Shown: positions 1 to 13,300, numbered from the stretch's first letter. The stretch: DNA of 64,000 nt from Polytrichum commune (GCA_950295325.1 OX485805.1:27825501-27889500); one strand, 5' to 3'. The notes: a model not told the origin generated them from the sequence alone. Numbers and translations are program-made.

Positions 1-155
1 TTTTGGAACAAATTGTTGATGTTTTCTAATACATGTTTTGTAATACCTTTTAGGAAAGATTCACAACATTCATATGTACTGTGCATTTTTTAATCTTCTA
101 TCATAGTGTACACTGCTTGGCCCAATTGACATGATATGTGAACTTCTTCATACAG
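1..155. other. Intron or upstream DNA of the NLR gene
   Basis: This stretch is AT-rich and holds no coding signal. It ends in a pyrimidine-rich run and the splice-acceptor-like CATACAG at 149-155, directly before the open NB-ARC frame. The N-terminal exon of the NLR (TIR, coiled coil or other) would lie outside the window to the left. Confidence 0.5.
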
Positions 156-1196
156 GTGGATGCAAGGAAAACACGATATGAAGTTGTGGTTGGTCTTGAA
201 AAAAATCTTGCAAAGGTGAAAAACCACCTTAAGGGAGTGAATATTCTGGGTCTCATCGGTATGGGTGGAATAGGAAAGACCACCTTGGCTAAGGCCATAT
301 TTGATGATGTGAAGTCCACATACGATGCTTCATGTTTTATTGAAAATTTGAAAATTAAAAATTCACTTGAAATCTTATGCGAAGGTTTACAAAAGTTTGG
401 AAGGGACAAAGAGTCCACTTGGACGTTGGTGGATGCACAAATGATAATGAGGGAGTTGTTGGCTACAAAGAAAGTCCTTTTGATATTGGATGATCCCAAA
501 GATGCAACTCAAGTGTGTGAGATAATACCAAAAGATGTTTCTTGTATCAACAATGGCACCAAGATTATTATAACAACCCGTGGTTGGGCTTTAATTGTCA
601 ATCGTGTGGACGTGAATGGTAGGATGGATGTTGATAAGCTAAATGAAAATGCGGCGAAAGAACTCTTTGATTCTTACGTTTTGGTGGATGGAGCTCAATT
701 GTCACCACAACTCTTTGATCTACGTGACAAAATTATAGAAAAATGTAACGGCTTGCCTTTGAGCTTGAAAGTGATGGGTGCATTCTTGCGGGGAAAGGAG
801 AGGATTCAAAGTTGGGAATGGGCATTCCAAAGGATGAAAAGGGGTAGGCGTTTGGATGGCGATGAAGGGCTTTGGAGTACGTTGAGGATGAGTTTCGATG
901 GATTGGAACACGATGAGAAAAACATGTTTTTGGATGTAGCATGCATCTTTCCCAAGGGCATGCAGAAAGATAGGGCCTTGCGTATATGTACCAACTATGG
1001 TGCATCCCCAAATCATGTGCTTGATATATTGGTGGACAAATCCTTGGTTATGATAGATCACGAGGGGAATCTAGAAATGCACGACCAACTACGTGACATG
1101 GGACGTATGATTGCCGAGACAAACGAGGAATACTTGGGCACTCGAATTTGGAAAATAAACAATATTACGTTAGGATTCGGATCGACACATAACAAG
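156..1196 (+). CDS. NB-ARC exon of a plant NLR (disease-resistance-type) protein
   Basis: Partial NLR. The family acts as intracellular immune receptors using a nucleotide-switch NB-ARC domain. Taking the in-frame ATG at 138 as residue 1, the motifs run in the usual order: P-loop GMGGIGKTTL (41-50), kinase-2 KKVLLILDD (111-119), RNBS-B TKIIITTRG (141-149), GLPL-type CNGLPLSL (203-210) and MHD in LEMHDQLRDMG (312-322). The MHDxLRDMG context is closer to TIR-type and moss NLRs than to CC-type ones. The exon probably starts after the acceptor at 155, not at the ATG at 138, and probably ends at the donor AACAAG|GTATGG at 1196/1197; reading on meets a stop at 1209-1211. No damage is visible in this exon. 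The N-terminal signalling domain is outside the window, so the NLR class is inferred. Confidence 0.85.
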
Positions 1197-1454
1197 GTAT
1201 GGTACAAATAAAAGAGCTTAATAAGTTGATTTTTATGAAATGCAAGTACAAATTGTGCGTGAAAATTTGAGACTCTAAGTTGTTAAATTTGACATTTAAC
1301 ATTTCTATAATATGCAAAGAAATGGTTTTTCCATATCATATGAACACAATGGTTGAATTTCATGAACTCTTTGATTAACACAACATAATTTTGACATTTT
1401 GTGGTGCCTATGAAACCCAGAACTACAAGAAAGTAGAAGCAATTTGTATAGATT
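1197..1454 (+). other. Intron between NB-ARC and LRR exons
   Basis: AT-rich, stop-rich spacer starting with GTATGG. The exact acceptor is uncertain. A good CCCAG lies at 1418-1422, but the LRR frame carries a TGA at 1454-1456, so either a later AG is used or there is a frame change just inside the next exon. Confidence 0.5.
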
Positions 1455-1456
1455 GA

Positions 1457-3616
1457 GAGATTTCACAATGGCTAAAGCACAATTTCAAAGTGATCAAAGA
1501 CCTTGATGTAAGCTCCCTTCGACTATTGGTATGTGAGAACTTGACAACATTATATGAGGGATTGGAGTACTTGACTTCTTTGACAACGTTGTGTTTGGCT
1601 TGGTGTTGGACCATGACAACATTACCAGAGGGATTGGGGAGCTTGACCTCTTTGACAACATTGGATTATTCTGGGTGTTTTTTCTTTGAATTCCCTCAGC
1701 GATTGGGAAAATTGACCTCTTTGACAACATTACATTTGTGTGGGTATGAGAGCTTGATGACATTACCGGAGGGATTGGGGAACTTGACCTCTTTGACAAC
1801 ATTGAAGTTGTATTTGTGTGAGAGCTTGACAACATTACCAGAGGGATTAGGGAACTTGACCTCTTTGACAACATTGGATTTGTCTGGGTGTTCGAGCTTG
1901 ACAACGTTACCGGAGGGGTTGGGGAAATTGATTTCTTTGACAACATTGGATTTGTCGGGGTGTTCAAGCTTGACAACATTACCAGAGGGATTGAGGAAAT
2001 CGATTTCCTTGACAACATTGAATTTGTCTCAGTGTTCGAGCTTGACAACATTACCAGTGGGATTGACGAAATTGATTTCCTTGGCAACATTGGATTTGTC
2101 TAGGTGTTCGAGCTTGACAACATTACCCGAGGGATTAGGGAACTTGATGTCTTTGACAACATTGAAGTTGTATTTGTGTGAGAGCTGGACAACATTACCG
2201 GAGGGATTGGAGAACTTGACCTCTTTGACAACATTGGATTTGTCTTGTTGTTCGAGCTTCACGACATTTCCGGAGGGATTGGGGAACTTGACCTCTTTAA
2301 CAACATTGGATTTGTCTTGTTGTTCGAGCTTGACGATATTACCGGAGGGATTGGGGAACTTGACCTCTTTGACAACATTGGATTTCTCTAAGTGTTCGAG
2401 CTTGACAACATTACCGAAGGGATTAGGGAACTTGACCTCTTTGACAACATTGGATTTGTATGGGTGTTCAAGCTTGACAACATTACCGGAGGGATTGGGG
2501 AACTTGATGTCTTTGAAAACATTGGATTTGTCTAAGAATAAGAGCTTGACAACATTACCGGAGGGATTGGGGAACTTGACCTCTTTGACAACATTGAATT
2601 TGTCTTGGTGTAAGAGCTTGACAACATTACCGGAGGGATTGGAAAATTTGACGTCTCTGACAACATTGGATTTGTCTTCGTGTTCGAGCTTGACAACATT
2701 ACCGGAGGGATTGGGGAACTTGACCTCTTTGACAACATTGGATTTGTTTTGCTGTGAGAGCTTGACGACATTACCGGAGGGATTGGCGAACTTGACCTCT
2801 TTGACAACATTTAGGTTGTCTTGGTGTAAGAGCTTGACAATATTACCAAAGGGATTGGGGAACTTGACCTCTTTGACAACATTGGATTTGTCTGAGTGTA
2901 AGAGCTTGACAACATTACCGGAGGGATTGGCGAACTTGACCTCTTTGACAACATTGGATTTGTCTTCGTGTTCGAGCTTGACAACATTACCGGAGGCATT
3001 GGCGAACCTGACCTCTTTGACAACATTGGATTTGTCTAAGTGTAAGAGCTTGACAATATTACCGGAGGGATTGGCGAACTTGACCTCTTTGACAACATTT
3101 AGGTTGTCTTGGTGTAAGAGCTTGACAATATTACCAAAGGGATTAGGGAACTTGACCTCTTTGACAACATTGGATTTGTCTGAGTGTAAGAGCTTGACAA
3201 CATTACCGGAGGGATTGGGGAACTTGACCTCTTTGACAACATTGGATTTGTTTTGCTGTGAGAGCTTGACGACATTACCGGAGGGATTGGCGAACTTGAC
3301 CTCTTTGACAACATTTAGGTTGTCTTGGTGTAAGAACTTGACAATATTACCAAAGGGATTGGGGAACTTGACCTCTTTGACAACATTGGATTTGTCTGAG
3401 TGTAAGAGCTTGACAACATTACCGGAGGGATTGGCGAACTTGACCTCTTTGACAACATTGGATTTGTCTTGGTGTAAGAGCTTGACAACATTACCGGAGG
3501 GATTGGCGAACTTGACCTCTTTGACAACATTGGATTTGTCTAAGTGTAAGAGCTTGACAACATTACCGGAGGGATTGGGGAACTTGACCTCTTTGACAAC
3601 ATTGAAGTTTTATTAG
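1457..3616 (+). CDS. LRR exon of the NLR, about 30 tandem 24-residue repeats
   Basis: The C-terminal sensor region of the same NLR. The frame is open from about 1457 to the TAG at 3614-3616. After a short leader it consists almost entirely of 24-residue units of the form LTSLTTLDLSxCxSLTTLPEGLGN, one unit per 72 bp. Each unit matches the plant-type LRR pattern LxxLxxLxLxxCxxLxxLPxxL. Units are close to identical at DNA level, which points to recent expansion and gene conversion. Because 72 is a multiple of three, the antisense frames are also open for long stretches; those are artefacts. The stop at 3614 comes from a TTG-to-TAG change relative to the equivalent unit near 2170. The same frame continues beyond it, so the stop looks like a recent nonsense mutation or a natural shortening. 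Confidence 0.8.
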   Translation, partial: EISQWLKHNFKVIKDLDVSSLRLLVCENLTTLYEGLEYLTSLTTLCLAWCWTMTTLPEGLGSLTSLTTLDYSGCFFFEFPQRLGKLTSLTTLHLCGYESLMTLPEGLGNLTSLTTLKLYLCESLTTLPEGLGNLTSLTTLDLSGCSSLTTLPEGLGKLISLTTLDLSGCSSLTTLPEGLRKSISLTTLNLSQCSSLTTLPVGLTKLISLATLDLSRCSSLTTLPEGLGNLMSLTTLKLYLCESWTTLPEGLENLTSLTTLDLSCCSSFTTFPEGLGNLTSLTTLDLSCCSSLTILPEGLGNLTSLTTLDFSKCSSLTTLPKGLGNLTSLTTLDLYGCSSLTTLPEGLGNLMSLKTLDLSKNKSLTTLPEGLGNLTSLTTLNLSWCKSLTTLPEGLENLTSLTTLDLSSCSSLTTLPEGLGNLTSLTTLDLFCCESLTTLPEGLANLTSLTTFRLSWCKSLTILPKGLGNLTSLTTLDLSECKSLTTLPEGLANLTSLTTLDLSSCSSLTTLPEALANLTSLTTLDLSKCKSLTILPEGLANLTSLTTFRLSWCKSLTILPKGLGNLTSLTTLDLSECKSLTTLPEGLGNLTSLTTLDLFCCESLTTLPEGLANLTSLTTFRLSWCKNLTILPKGLGNLTSLTTLDLSECKSLTTLPEGLANLTSLTTLDLSWCKSLTTLPEGLANLTSLTTLDLSKCKSLTTLPEGLGNLTSLTTLKFY

Positions 3617-5034
3617 TGTGAGAGCTGGACAACATTACCGCAGGGATTGGAGAACTTGACCTCTTTGACAACATTGAAATTGTCTTGTTGTTCGAGCTTC
3701 ACGACATTTCCGGAGGGATTGGGGAACTTGACCTCTTTGACAACATTGAAATTGTCTTGTTGTTCGAGCTTCACGACATTTCCGGAGGGATTGGGGAACT
3801 TGACCTCTTTGACAAAATTGGAATTGGTTGGGTGTAAGAGCCTGACAACATTACCGGAGGGATTGGCGAACTTGACCTCTTTGACAACATTGGATTTGTC
3901 TTCGTGTTCGAGCTTGACAACATTACCGGAGGCATTGGCGAACCTGACCTCTTTGACAACATTGGATTTGTCTTGGTGTAAGAGCTTGACAACATTACCA
4001 GAGGGATTGGGGAACTTGACCTCGTTGACAAAATTTAAGTTGCGTTGGTGTAAGAGCTTGACAATATTACCAAAGGGATTGGGGAACTTGACCTCTTTGA
4101 CAACTTTGGATTTGTGTCGGGGGGAGACCTTGACAACATTACCACAGGGATTGGCGAACATGACCTCTCTGACAACATTGGATTTGTCTTGGTGTAAGAG
4201 CTTGACAACATTACCTGAGGGATTGGGGAGCTTGACCTCTTTGACAACATTGGATTTGTCTAGGTGTTCGAGCTTGACAACACTACCGGAGGGATTGGGG
4301 AACTTGACCTCTTTGACAATATTGAATTTGTTTGGGTGTTCGAGATTGACAACATTACTGGAGGGATTGGGGAACTTGACCTCTTTGACAACATTGAATT
4401 TGTTTGGGTGTTCGAGATTGACAACATTACCAGAGGGATTGGGGAACTTGACCTCTTTGACAACATTGAATTTGTCTGAGTGTAAGAGCTTGACGACATT
4501 ACCTGAGGGATTGGGGAAGTTGACCTCTTTGACAACATTGGATTTTGTCTAGGTGTTCGAGCTTGACAATATTACTGGAGGGATTGGGGAGCTTGATGTC
4601 TTTGACAACATTAATGTTCCATGAGTGTTCGAGCTTGACTACATTACCAGAGGGATTGGAGAACTTGACTTCTTTGACAATATTGGACTTGTATGGGTGT
4701 TTGAGCTTGACGACATTACCGAAGGGATTGGGGAACTTGATCTCTTTGAGAATATTGAATTTGTTTGGGTGTGAGAGCTTGACAACATTCTAGAGGCATT
4801 ATGGGACTTGGGTTCTTTAAGAATGTTGTATCTTTCGAGCTGTGGGAGGATGATAATAATGCCGGAGGGATGGGGAACTTTACTTTTTTGACAACATTCT
4901 ATTTATCAGAATGTTCTAGGATGACAAGAGGATTAAAGATATTATTGATAACTGTGAAAGCTTTGAACTATATCAATTTGGATTGTTTTCATTTGCTTTT
5001 AAACCATTTTCAACCCCAAGGGTCTGAGATATAA
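3617..5034 (+). pseudogene. Downstream LRR tail, interrupted by stop and frameshift
   Basis: LRR coding continues in the same frame after the TAG at 3614 as far as 4552. There an extra T (GGATTTTGTC where other units read GGATTTGTC) shifts the frame. The shifted frame (from 4545) carries about three more LRR units to a TAG at 4791-4793. From 4801 to 5034 a degenerate LRR-like tail (FLTTFYLSECSRM) fades out and ends at a stop. Without the breaks this would have been the C-terminal end of the receptor's LRR domain, giving roughly 45 units in total. Whether the shortened receptor works cannot be told from sequence. Confidence 0.75.
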
Positions 5035-8000
5035 TAAGAATGTATTTATGAGTGCATCCAAATCAGCAGAGTTGTGCGACAAAAATACCATAAAAATTTG
5101 TTCTTTTACAAAGTGGTTGCAAATACTTTCATCTGCTTATAAGGAGGGACATTATTTGTGGCGCATGCAATTTTGAATTTCTTGACGTGGATCTCAAGGT
5201 CTATTCCCCATCTACCATGGAAATGAGGATGGTTAACTACACTATTTATCATGGGTAGTGGATAAGTTGTTATGTTAAGTCTTTGTAATTGATTTGGGTT
5301 TACATGTGGGGTAAAAGGTGGAAAAAATGGATGGGCTTGAATGTTAGATCTAAGGAGAACTTGCGGAGATGGGGAAGTTGGGGAAGCGGCACCAAAATGT
5401 AATTAGGTTTTTGCTATCACATAAAACTAACCTAAGGAGACAAACCAAGGTACTAGGTCTTAGAGAAGAACGAGCTAATGTCTATAAGTATTAATGTCAC
5501 GTTGGATTGAAATTTTCTAATAATAATCTTGGTTTTTGGTTCCTCCATTCCTTCTTAATATGTCACACTCTTATGGTTCGTTTGTGTTTTCTCTATCATG
5601 TATGTTTCCGTCTTATATGTGGACTCTTTTGACTCTTATTTCATGCTCTACTTCAATCGTGAAGCTCAATAGCTTGGCAACTTGTCAATGACTCATAGTT
5701 AGGACAAAGTCCAAGGTATTGTTTGAATAACCGCATAGTCTTTGCTTGCCATGAAGTATGCTTGCAATAATCTCACAATTAAGTTATTTTAATCAACTTA
5801 CAATCCTCATGCAAGTCTTCAAGAATTGTAATCACCATCTTCATCTTTAGGTAGTCGGGGCAACTGAGTTCAAGAATCCTTCACATGGGTTATCACAAGC
5901 AATGCATAACCAAGTTAGGCTATAACCTTCGTTATGTGCTTTGAAATGATCAACATCAAAATAACTAGCATTGCTATAGTCTTACTCTAGTAATGTAAAG
6001 TCTCCTTGTTCCAAGGTATTGTCTTTGGCAACCTATAGCCTTCTCAAAGTATCTTCAAGCCTTGTCATCCCTTGCAGATAAACTCTCTCTCATTTATTGG
6101 CAAGGTGCAATAGACCTATCTAGGCCATATCCTCATTATGATACCCCTTTTTCAATCATTCCACTTATTCCACTTGTTTTTCACATCTAGGGCCTAACAA
6201 CTATATTTCATGACGACCATGCCCATCACACGCTCTCAATTTTTTCACTTTACTTAGGTTAATTGCCTTCTATCTCCATGTGGGAATTCACCATCTCTTC
6301 ACCTTCTAGTGGTCATGCAATAATTTAATCTTTGTAAGATTATTGCTCTTTCTTGAACTCTACTTTGGTAAATGACTTACTCTCATTCACCTTCTAGGGT
6401 TATTGCCCTTCCAGAAGCAATCAGTCTCTATTTCTCCTCACAAGCTAAGTGAATCAATTTGTAGGCTATTGCCAATCGCTCTTTCATGATATGTATAATT
6501 CTCACTGCCTCATGCACATTCTCTTGTTAATAATTCTCTTCATCTGTTTGTTAATAACTTTAACACGATTGCTCTTATGACATTTGTCATTGTCATGGAA
6601 TTATTCAACCTTTTTGTTTTGATAGATATTTCTTTTCGAGTTATTCACTAAATCTTTCTCTTCCATGGACTATCGCCAAAAACCAACTCACTTATAGTCA
6701 ACTTTGACGATGACAGTCTTCAATCAAATTACTCATGCTCTTGACAATTTACTTGCTGAAAATTATGTCTATAGCCTGTCAGCCATAAACCCCCACCCTT
6801 GTGCGTTGTAGTCCAGGTGAGAGCCCATGGCTCACATGCACTTGTATAACATTCCGCAGCCTTTGGAATCCAGCTCCCAGTGTTCAAACAACATGAATGT
6901 GAACACACAACTTTTATTCAACCAATGTAAGGTCCAAGTATTAAGAAATACTCTAGGCTCTTTGTAATCATTGCCAAGTAACCACCCATGAGGCAAGTGG
7001 GTTCACACTTAAACCCTAACCCTTGCCACCATACAATATCTTGAACTTAGGTAGAAGACACACCGAATCGGTCATTCGGATGATCTCCTTCCTTCCACTC
7101 ATGCTCGCTAACTACTTCTACTTCTCAACAATAAAACACGTCAACCTGTCTATTCCACCGCTACATTACCACTAATTTGCACTACTCTATCTCATTAACC
7201 AACACACTATTGGTGTTGTTCCGGTTTCAACCCCCTTCCTGCACTGTCCATCAAATGACTACGCTGGTGTCGGATGGCCAGCAGACCACAACCACTCCCT
7301 CGGAGCTGACCCCGGCTCCCAACCGACTGCCAAAGGCCCCCTTACCTCTGTCGCCCTGGTAGCAACTCCTGTTCGTATCCGGTGAGCCCCTTCGGCCAAC
7401 AGCTTGGCCTGGTTGCACTTCCCCGACGCTTCACACTTAGTCACCTCCTCGAGCCACCCAGCTGGATGCCACAGTCTCAGCTCTAGCCAACCTCGGATAT
7501 GCCTCGGCATTTGCCTTGGTTGTAGCTGAATTGCTACTGCACTCAGTTTAACATGGGCCAATTTAGGCAGCAAGCTAGTCACGACAATCGAAGGTAGCAA
7601 TTGCCACCCTCAACGTTGCCTTACCTCGCCAATGCAGCTGCTAGCCCTTTGAAGACTCCACCCTGACTACACTTGACTTGATTTTCAGTGTTTGAATTTC
7701 CCCTGTTTCATTCCACCTACTCTCACACTCCTTGCAACTACTGCCTATCTACTAATGCTTTTAACATCAATTCACTTGCATGGGTTGCACAAGGGAAAAC
7801 AACTCATTTTCCATGCCGCAAAGTGCTTGAAGACCCTGAATCCCTTTTCGCTCCATGAACCTCCCCCTCACGGAGGGTTGGCATTTGCCTCTGGTTGCAC
7901 ACCATTCGACGAGCATCAGTCCTCTCCTTGCGCTGCCCTTCGATTCCTGGCTGCCCACCCAAATGTATTGCCCAACCATCCCTCACCTTCGTCTCATCAA

Positions 8001-10335
8001 TTTGTTAAATCATGGTCCGATGCACTCAACCTGAGGACCCGCCTCCAAGTGTTCTCATGCAGCGGCGGCCTTACATTTTCACAATTAAGCCAATTTGTGT
8101 CCCCTCCCTACTGTTTTTTTGCAGGGCCTGAATCCTTCTCCGTCGCCCTCTCCCAGCCAGCTTCCATCCTGACCGAATCCCCTGTCGCAACCTCTTCGGC
8201 CGTCAGCTCTCTGTTCCTCTACACCGCAGCCAAGAGCTAACCACCCAGATACGCATAATTCGAGGGTTTAGGACCCTTGGCCAATCCCGACTCCAGAAGC
8301 TTAATTCGACTCAGGTTCCACCCTTATGTGGACAATATTGAGCCTAAGCCTCCCAAACCACAAATAACCCAACCTCCAATTGAACTAATCCACTCTTTTT
8401 AATTTTTTTCCATTTAATAACACGGGTCACACCCATTACTTGACAAAATCCCACTCCACGCATAACACCCTAAATGTAACTAAATCAAAACTATAGTGCC
8501 TTTTAACTACTCACACAACACAAACACTAATTCTAATGGTTTTTAAAGGTTAAGAAGACATGTGGGCACAATCTTGGGCTCACATAGCCATTGCTATTAC
8601 AAAAACCTCTCATTCACTTTGAAATGGAAACAACAATCAAATTTCACTCAAAAAATAACATGACCATTGCACATAAAAATCATTTTGAACTTTCAATTTC
8701 ACAATTTAATTGCTTCAAGAATCCGAATCACTTTGTACTTCCAAGTCTATTGCCTTATCCTCAAGTTTCACTTCTAGATTCAACCTAACTCCTATCTATC
8801 CGATTTCAATTATTGAGCGTTGGCAATTTCTATGTATGTTGCTTTGTAGGGGATTGTGCTTGATTTCTATGCATCAATAAAATGTGTCGACCAAATTTCA
8901 AACTCGGATACATGGTTTTATGCACACATTCTCATTCAACTATGCTTGGAAACAAAGTGTAACACACCTTCATTCCAAAAGGTAACAAAAACATCAATAC
9001 ATAATACAAAACTTGTCACACTTGACATTGTTCACTTAAATATTTATTCCACTCTTATCTCAACTCCCTACTTCTAGTATAACTACACCTTCAACAAATG
9101 TGGTTCTTTTTTGTTAGAACCTTCTCTCTTATCCTTATCCAATCCTTTTTTTTGGACAAACCCTTATCCATGCTTATTTATATATACATTTGAGGTTATT
9201 TCAAAAAGGTGACTTTCATTTACCGCTAACATTGCTCCCTTTCTAAACTAAATTCCGTCGCTAGAATTTCCTAAAGTTCTATTGGTGGTCCTCCCTAGCC
9301 ATTTGCCCTACATCTTCATCCATAGCGACGCTATCTTGTGAGCGGTGAGCAGAAAATTTGAAATTTTTGAAAAAAAATTTGATTTAAAAAAAAAAATCAG
9401 AATATTTGACTTAATTCTTACACCGAGTAGGACTCTTCGTATAGTTTCTTTACAAATATGACTAAAAGTAGATGGTACGTTTAACTGTGGATGGTGCCTA
9501 TAACCGTGGAGTGGAAGAAATTATAAACTTTTGAAAAAACCATCCATAAAAAGAAACGGAAGAAAACGAAAAAAAAATTTAGAAAAAAAACTTCCAAAAT
9601 AATAGGGAACATAAAATTAGGGAATAAGAATGTAAATTAAATTTTTAAGTATTATCCACGAAAACTCAAAAAAATGAAAACAGATAATAAAAAAAATGAA
9701 TTTTTTTTGTCCATGTCCTTTCGGATCCGAGACAAGAATATTCTATAGTCACAATTGAGAATAAAAAATAGAGAAAAATAGTCATTTTCATGGCAATCCT
9801 TTTGTATCCAAGATTGGAAAATTCATGGTTTCATGAATATGATCTTTTAATAATGTGCAGATTCAAATACAAATCAAAGGACGAAGCTATTTTGCGAGCG
9901 GTGAGCGGTGAGCGGTAACTTCCGAGATATTTTGATTAAAATGTTATTTTAAGCAGTAAATTTATGGTATTGTTGGACTAAATTTATTTTTAGTAATTTA
10001 TTTTCTAAACTTAGTGAACAGTGTGACCTATGACCGTGGACAATTAAGGGCTCTGATACAGGAAAAAATATTATTGTATCAGTGAAAAATATGGTTTAGG
10101 GTGTTAAATTGAACATTTGGAACTAATATCAGTAATAAATATGGGTTTGTTTCAAGTCAAACACGTATTGTTTCAGTATAATGAGAATTAGTGGTACTCT
10201 AAAAAGGTCACGCAACTTTGGAACAACGAAATACATGTGGTGCGTCAAATATCTTGTAGTGGCCCTTTTAGTCTCACTACATCATGATTATAACAAATCT
10301 TACATACATATGTTACTTTAAAGAAACAGAAAACT
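5035..10335. other. Intergenic, no supported gene
   Basis: About 5.3 kb without a recognisable gene. A C-rich segment at about 6800-8600 has open frames of 113 and 182 codons, but their composition (leucine, serine and proline runs) and lack of motifs look like chance. 9350-9990 is very A/T-rich with many A runs. Two short GTGAGCGG-containing blocks occur, at about 9335-9352 and 9896-9917, the second with GAGCGGT repeated three times. Decayed transposon or LTR sequence is possible, but I could not match ends. Confidence 0.5.
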
Positions 10336-13300
10336 CTAAGAATCAAGGTACTTCAGCAAACCACCTTCCAAAACTCGCTTCACTTCGTTGAAGCTAAAAC
10401 TAGCTGCATGAATGAACGTGTCTGATTCTGAGTCCAAACCACAGACTACAGTAAACAAATAGTACAAATGCTTACAGTTGGCCCATTGACCCCTTTTTCC
10501 AATTGCTTTAGTTGCCATGTCCTTGAAGTTAGGACAAGTGCATGCTGGCAGCTGCGAAATCGTCAAGTAGTATTGCTGAACCTTTGGGGGCGTGCCGGAA
10601 TCCAACGAGACGATGCATCCTAAGGCAAGGGCTGGAAGCATGCACAATTTGTGCACTTTGGCTTTCAGTGATAGGGCTGAGGCACAATTATTGGCGTGTT
10701 TTGTTGACGGGGCCTTCTTGTTGCGCCTAATCAACTTCCCTGAACGCCGGGTGGGAAACTCATCCGGATATGCAGGAGTCGTGTAGCTTGCTAAGTCCAA
10801 AGGTAACGGGTGGTCTTGAAAAATTCTGGAAGGTGTCATCTCCTTCCGCTGGGGCAGTCTAAATCCTGCATTTTCTAAAGAGAGGATCTCTTTGCAGGTT
10901 AAGTTGGTCCCCAACTTAACCGGCCATACCTCCGGAACGTTCGGGACTGAGACCACCCACCTCCTTTTTGTACCCTTAACGCATCTCTCAATGTCGTCAT
11001 TGCAGAAAAAGAAGTCTTGAGGGTCCAATCTCTTCTTCCGATAGTTATCCATGAGGCCTGAGTAGGTAGGTGCAGCGGTGCTCTTCCCGTCTTGTACAAT
11101 CCGAGCGACGCACTTCTTCTTGGTGATTGCTTGTAGAGCAAAGCAAGCCTTCGCAGATGTCTTAGGTAGCCGTGCGATGTGCCACTGGGCAGGGTTGCAT
11201 AATGTCTCCTCAATCGCGGTAACGTGGTGCCGATCCACCCGCTGCGGAGCGTCGTGTGTTGGAAATTGCGGTTGGTTTTCATCTGCAGTTGTGGGAGAAT
11301 ATGGAGTTGTGGGAGAATCTGGAGTTGTCACAAGAGGTGGAGAATCGTTCAGTCGGGCAGATCTGGTTTGGACGCGTGGTCGGGATATACTGATCTTGTC
11401 TGGCCTGTGAGATTCACGTTCGTCACCGAAAGCAGTATCCGGTTTACGCTTCAGAGAAACAAATACCTCTTCCCCTTCGAGGTGGGGAGTCCTGGTGCAC
11501 CACTCGTCACCGCCAGGCATCTTCAAGATGGCCTCATGCAGCGGTTTCGAGATTCCTGTTTTTACGGCAGACCTCTGAGCACGCCTCAACTTCAATTCCT
11601 CCTTCGACGGTCCAGTTCCAGGGTTCTCTCCCTTTAGGAATTGGGAATATGCTGAGCACTGCATGAAAGCACGCACGAAGTCATCGATTGTTGCCACATA
11701 AAGGTCGCTGCCCCGATCGCCAGATTGTTGCTTCCACTTGTTGTGGATAGATTCAGCAAGGTTACAGGATGGCATTTCCGCTAGTTCAGCTTCACTTAGA
11801 TCCTGCAATGCCCATACAGTCCGAATTAGAATAATGGCGGAATCAATGTAGTTGAAGCATAAAGTGGGAACTATACAGGAAATATAGAGGGAAGCATAGA
11901 CTTACCAACTCCATAAATCCACCCCATTGGCGGTAACGGAAATGCCAGAAGGCCAGCCAGAGCTCCAGTCGAGGTAGACCTTGTTCAGTTGCTGCCCCGG
12001 ATGACATCCACCATGCCCGAATTGCCAAATACTTTGTCTCGGCCTCCGCCATCGATTTTGCATTCTTGTATTGCTGGCATAGTATTCGATGCTGATGTTG
12101 CAGGTCTTGACGGATATCGGCCTTGGTATGTTTCTCCAAGGACTGCGTCCAATGGAAAAGACAAGTCCTCTCTCTATCCACCATCTTCTCAGACACATCT
12201 CCACTTCTGTATATGATTCGAACAACATTCCAGTTGGCTTGGGCACTGTCGGCCATGAAACCTTTAAAATTGACTTTGTCCACTCCATGTTGAGCCATGA
12301 GAGCGTTCAGGTTCTTCCATACGACTGACTGGGCTGCAACATCTTCAGACTGCATGTCGCATACTGCGATGGTCATGACACGGCAATATGTGGAATCGTA
12401 CACATGGCAAGCCATTGTCGTCCACGACCTGACACGTTTGGCATGGTCAAACATTATTCAGGAGTTCTCCAAGTCACCACCGGGTTGCATTCGTTTGACA
12501 AGGTCAACTCCGCTGCCCGGTCCAACTTCAGACATCTTGAAGACAAAGACCTTGTCCATGTCCGCTCCTTGCCCTGGAAACCTATTATGTTGCACGAACC
12601 TCCAATTGCTAGCACCGCGTAACTTGGTAATACTGTCCATGACTCCAAAGCGACGCATAGTCCTGAACGTGGTGACTGCGTTACGAATGTTGGGCGAGGT
12701 GAGGTGCTTACACCGATCGAAAATAACTTGCAGCTTGTTCAGCTCCAAGATCTTTTGTGGGTCACCTTCTTTAGCAAGGAGGAGTGGGCCCAGTACTTCC
12801 TTTGCAGTTTCAAGCACAATAGCGGAGCGAGTGGCTAATGGGGTGCGTTCGACTTGATCCCCAATCAAGGTGTTTGTCAAATCGATGAAGTCCCAATGAT
12901 CACCTGACTTGACGGGATGGTCGTGAGATCCCAAGTGCACACAAGCCCTCGTCATGTGAGGTGTCGCGGTAACATAGTAGATCTTGGTAGTGCAGACAGC
13001 AACACAGGTGGGAGGGACGTTACATGATTTGCAAACAACGGTTGAACCAGTTGGAGGCTTGGAACCCACTTCAAACAATTTCTCAGATAATCCTTCCCAC
13101 TCTGTTTCATTCACTTTGGAAATCCTATGGTCTCGCTGAAGATACTCACAGGCAGGATTGTCGCAACGGAGGTGGCCCAAACAAGAAGATGCACGAAACA
13201 AAAGCTTCAGATCATTTTGAATATTGGATGTAATTGTGCGAGTCCAAGCATGGCCATCGTACCTTCTATCCATTCCACGAAGCAGCTTGGCCTTTGTATT

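Noticed and set aside
1494-4538. Many open frames on the minus strand and in other plus frames across the LRR array
   Set aside because: The 72-bp unit is a multiple of three, so any open frame in one unit stays open in all. The products are repeats of MLSKRSSSPIP-type residues without family features.
7177-8240. Open frames of 61, 113 and 182 codons as possible genes
   Set aside because: No domains or splice support, and the C-rich composition explains open frames on both strands.
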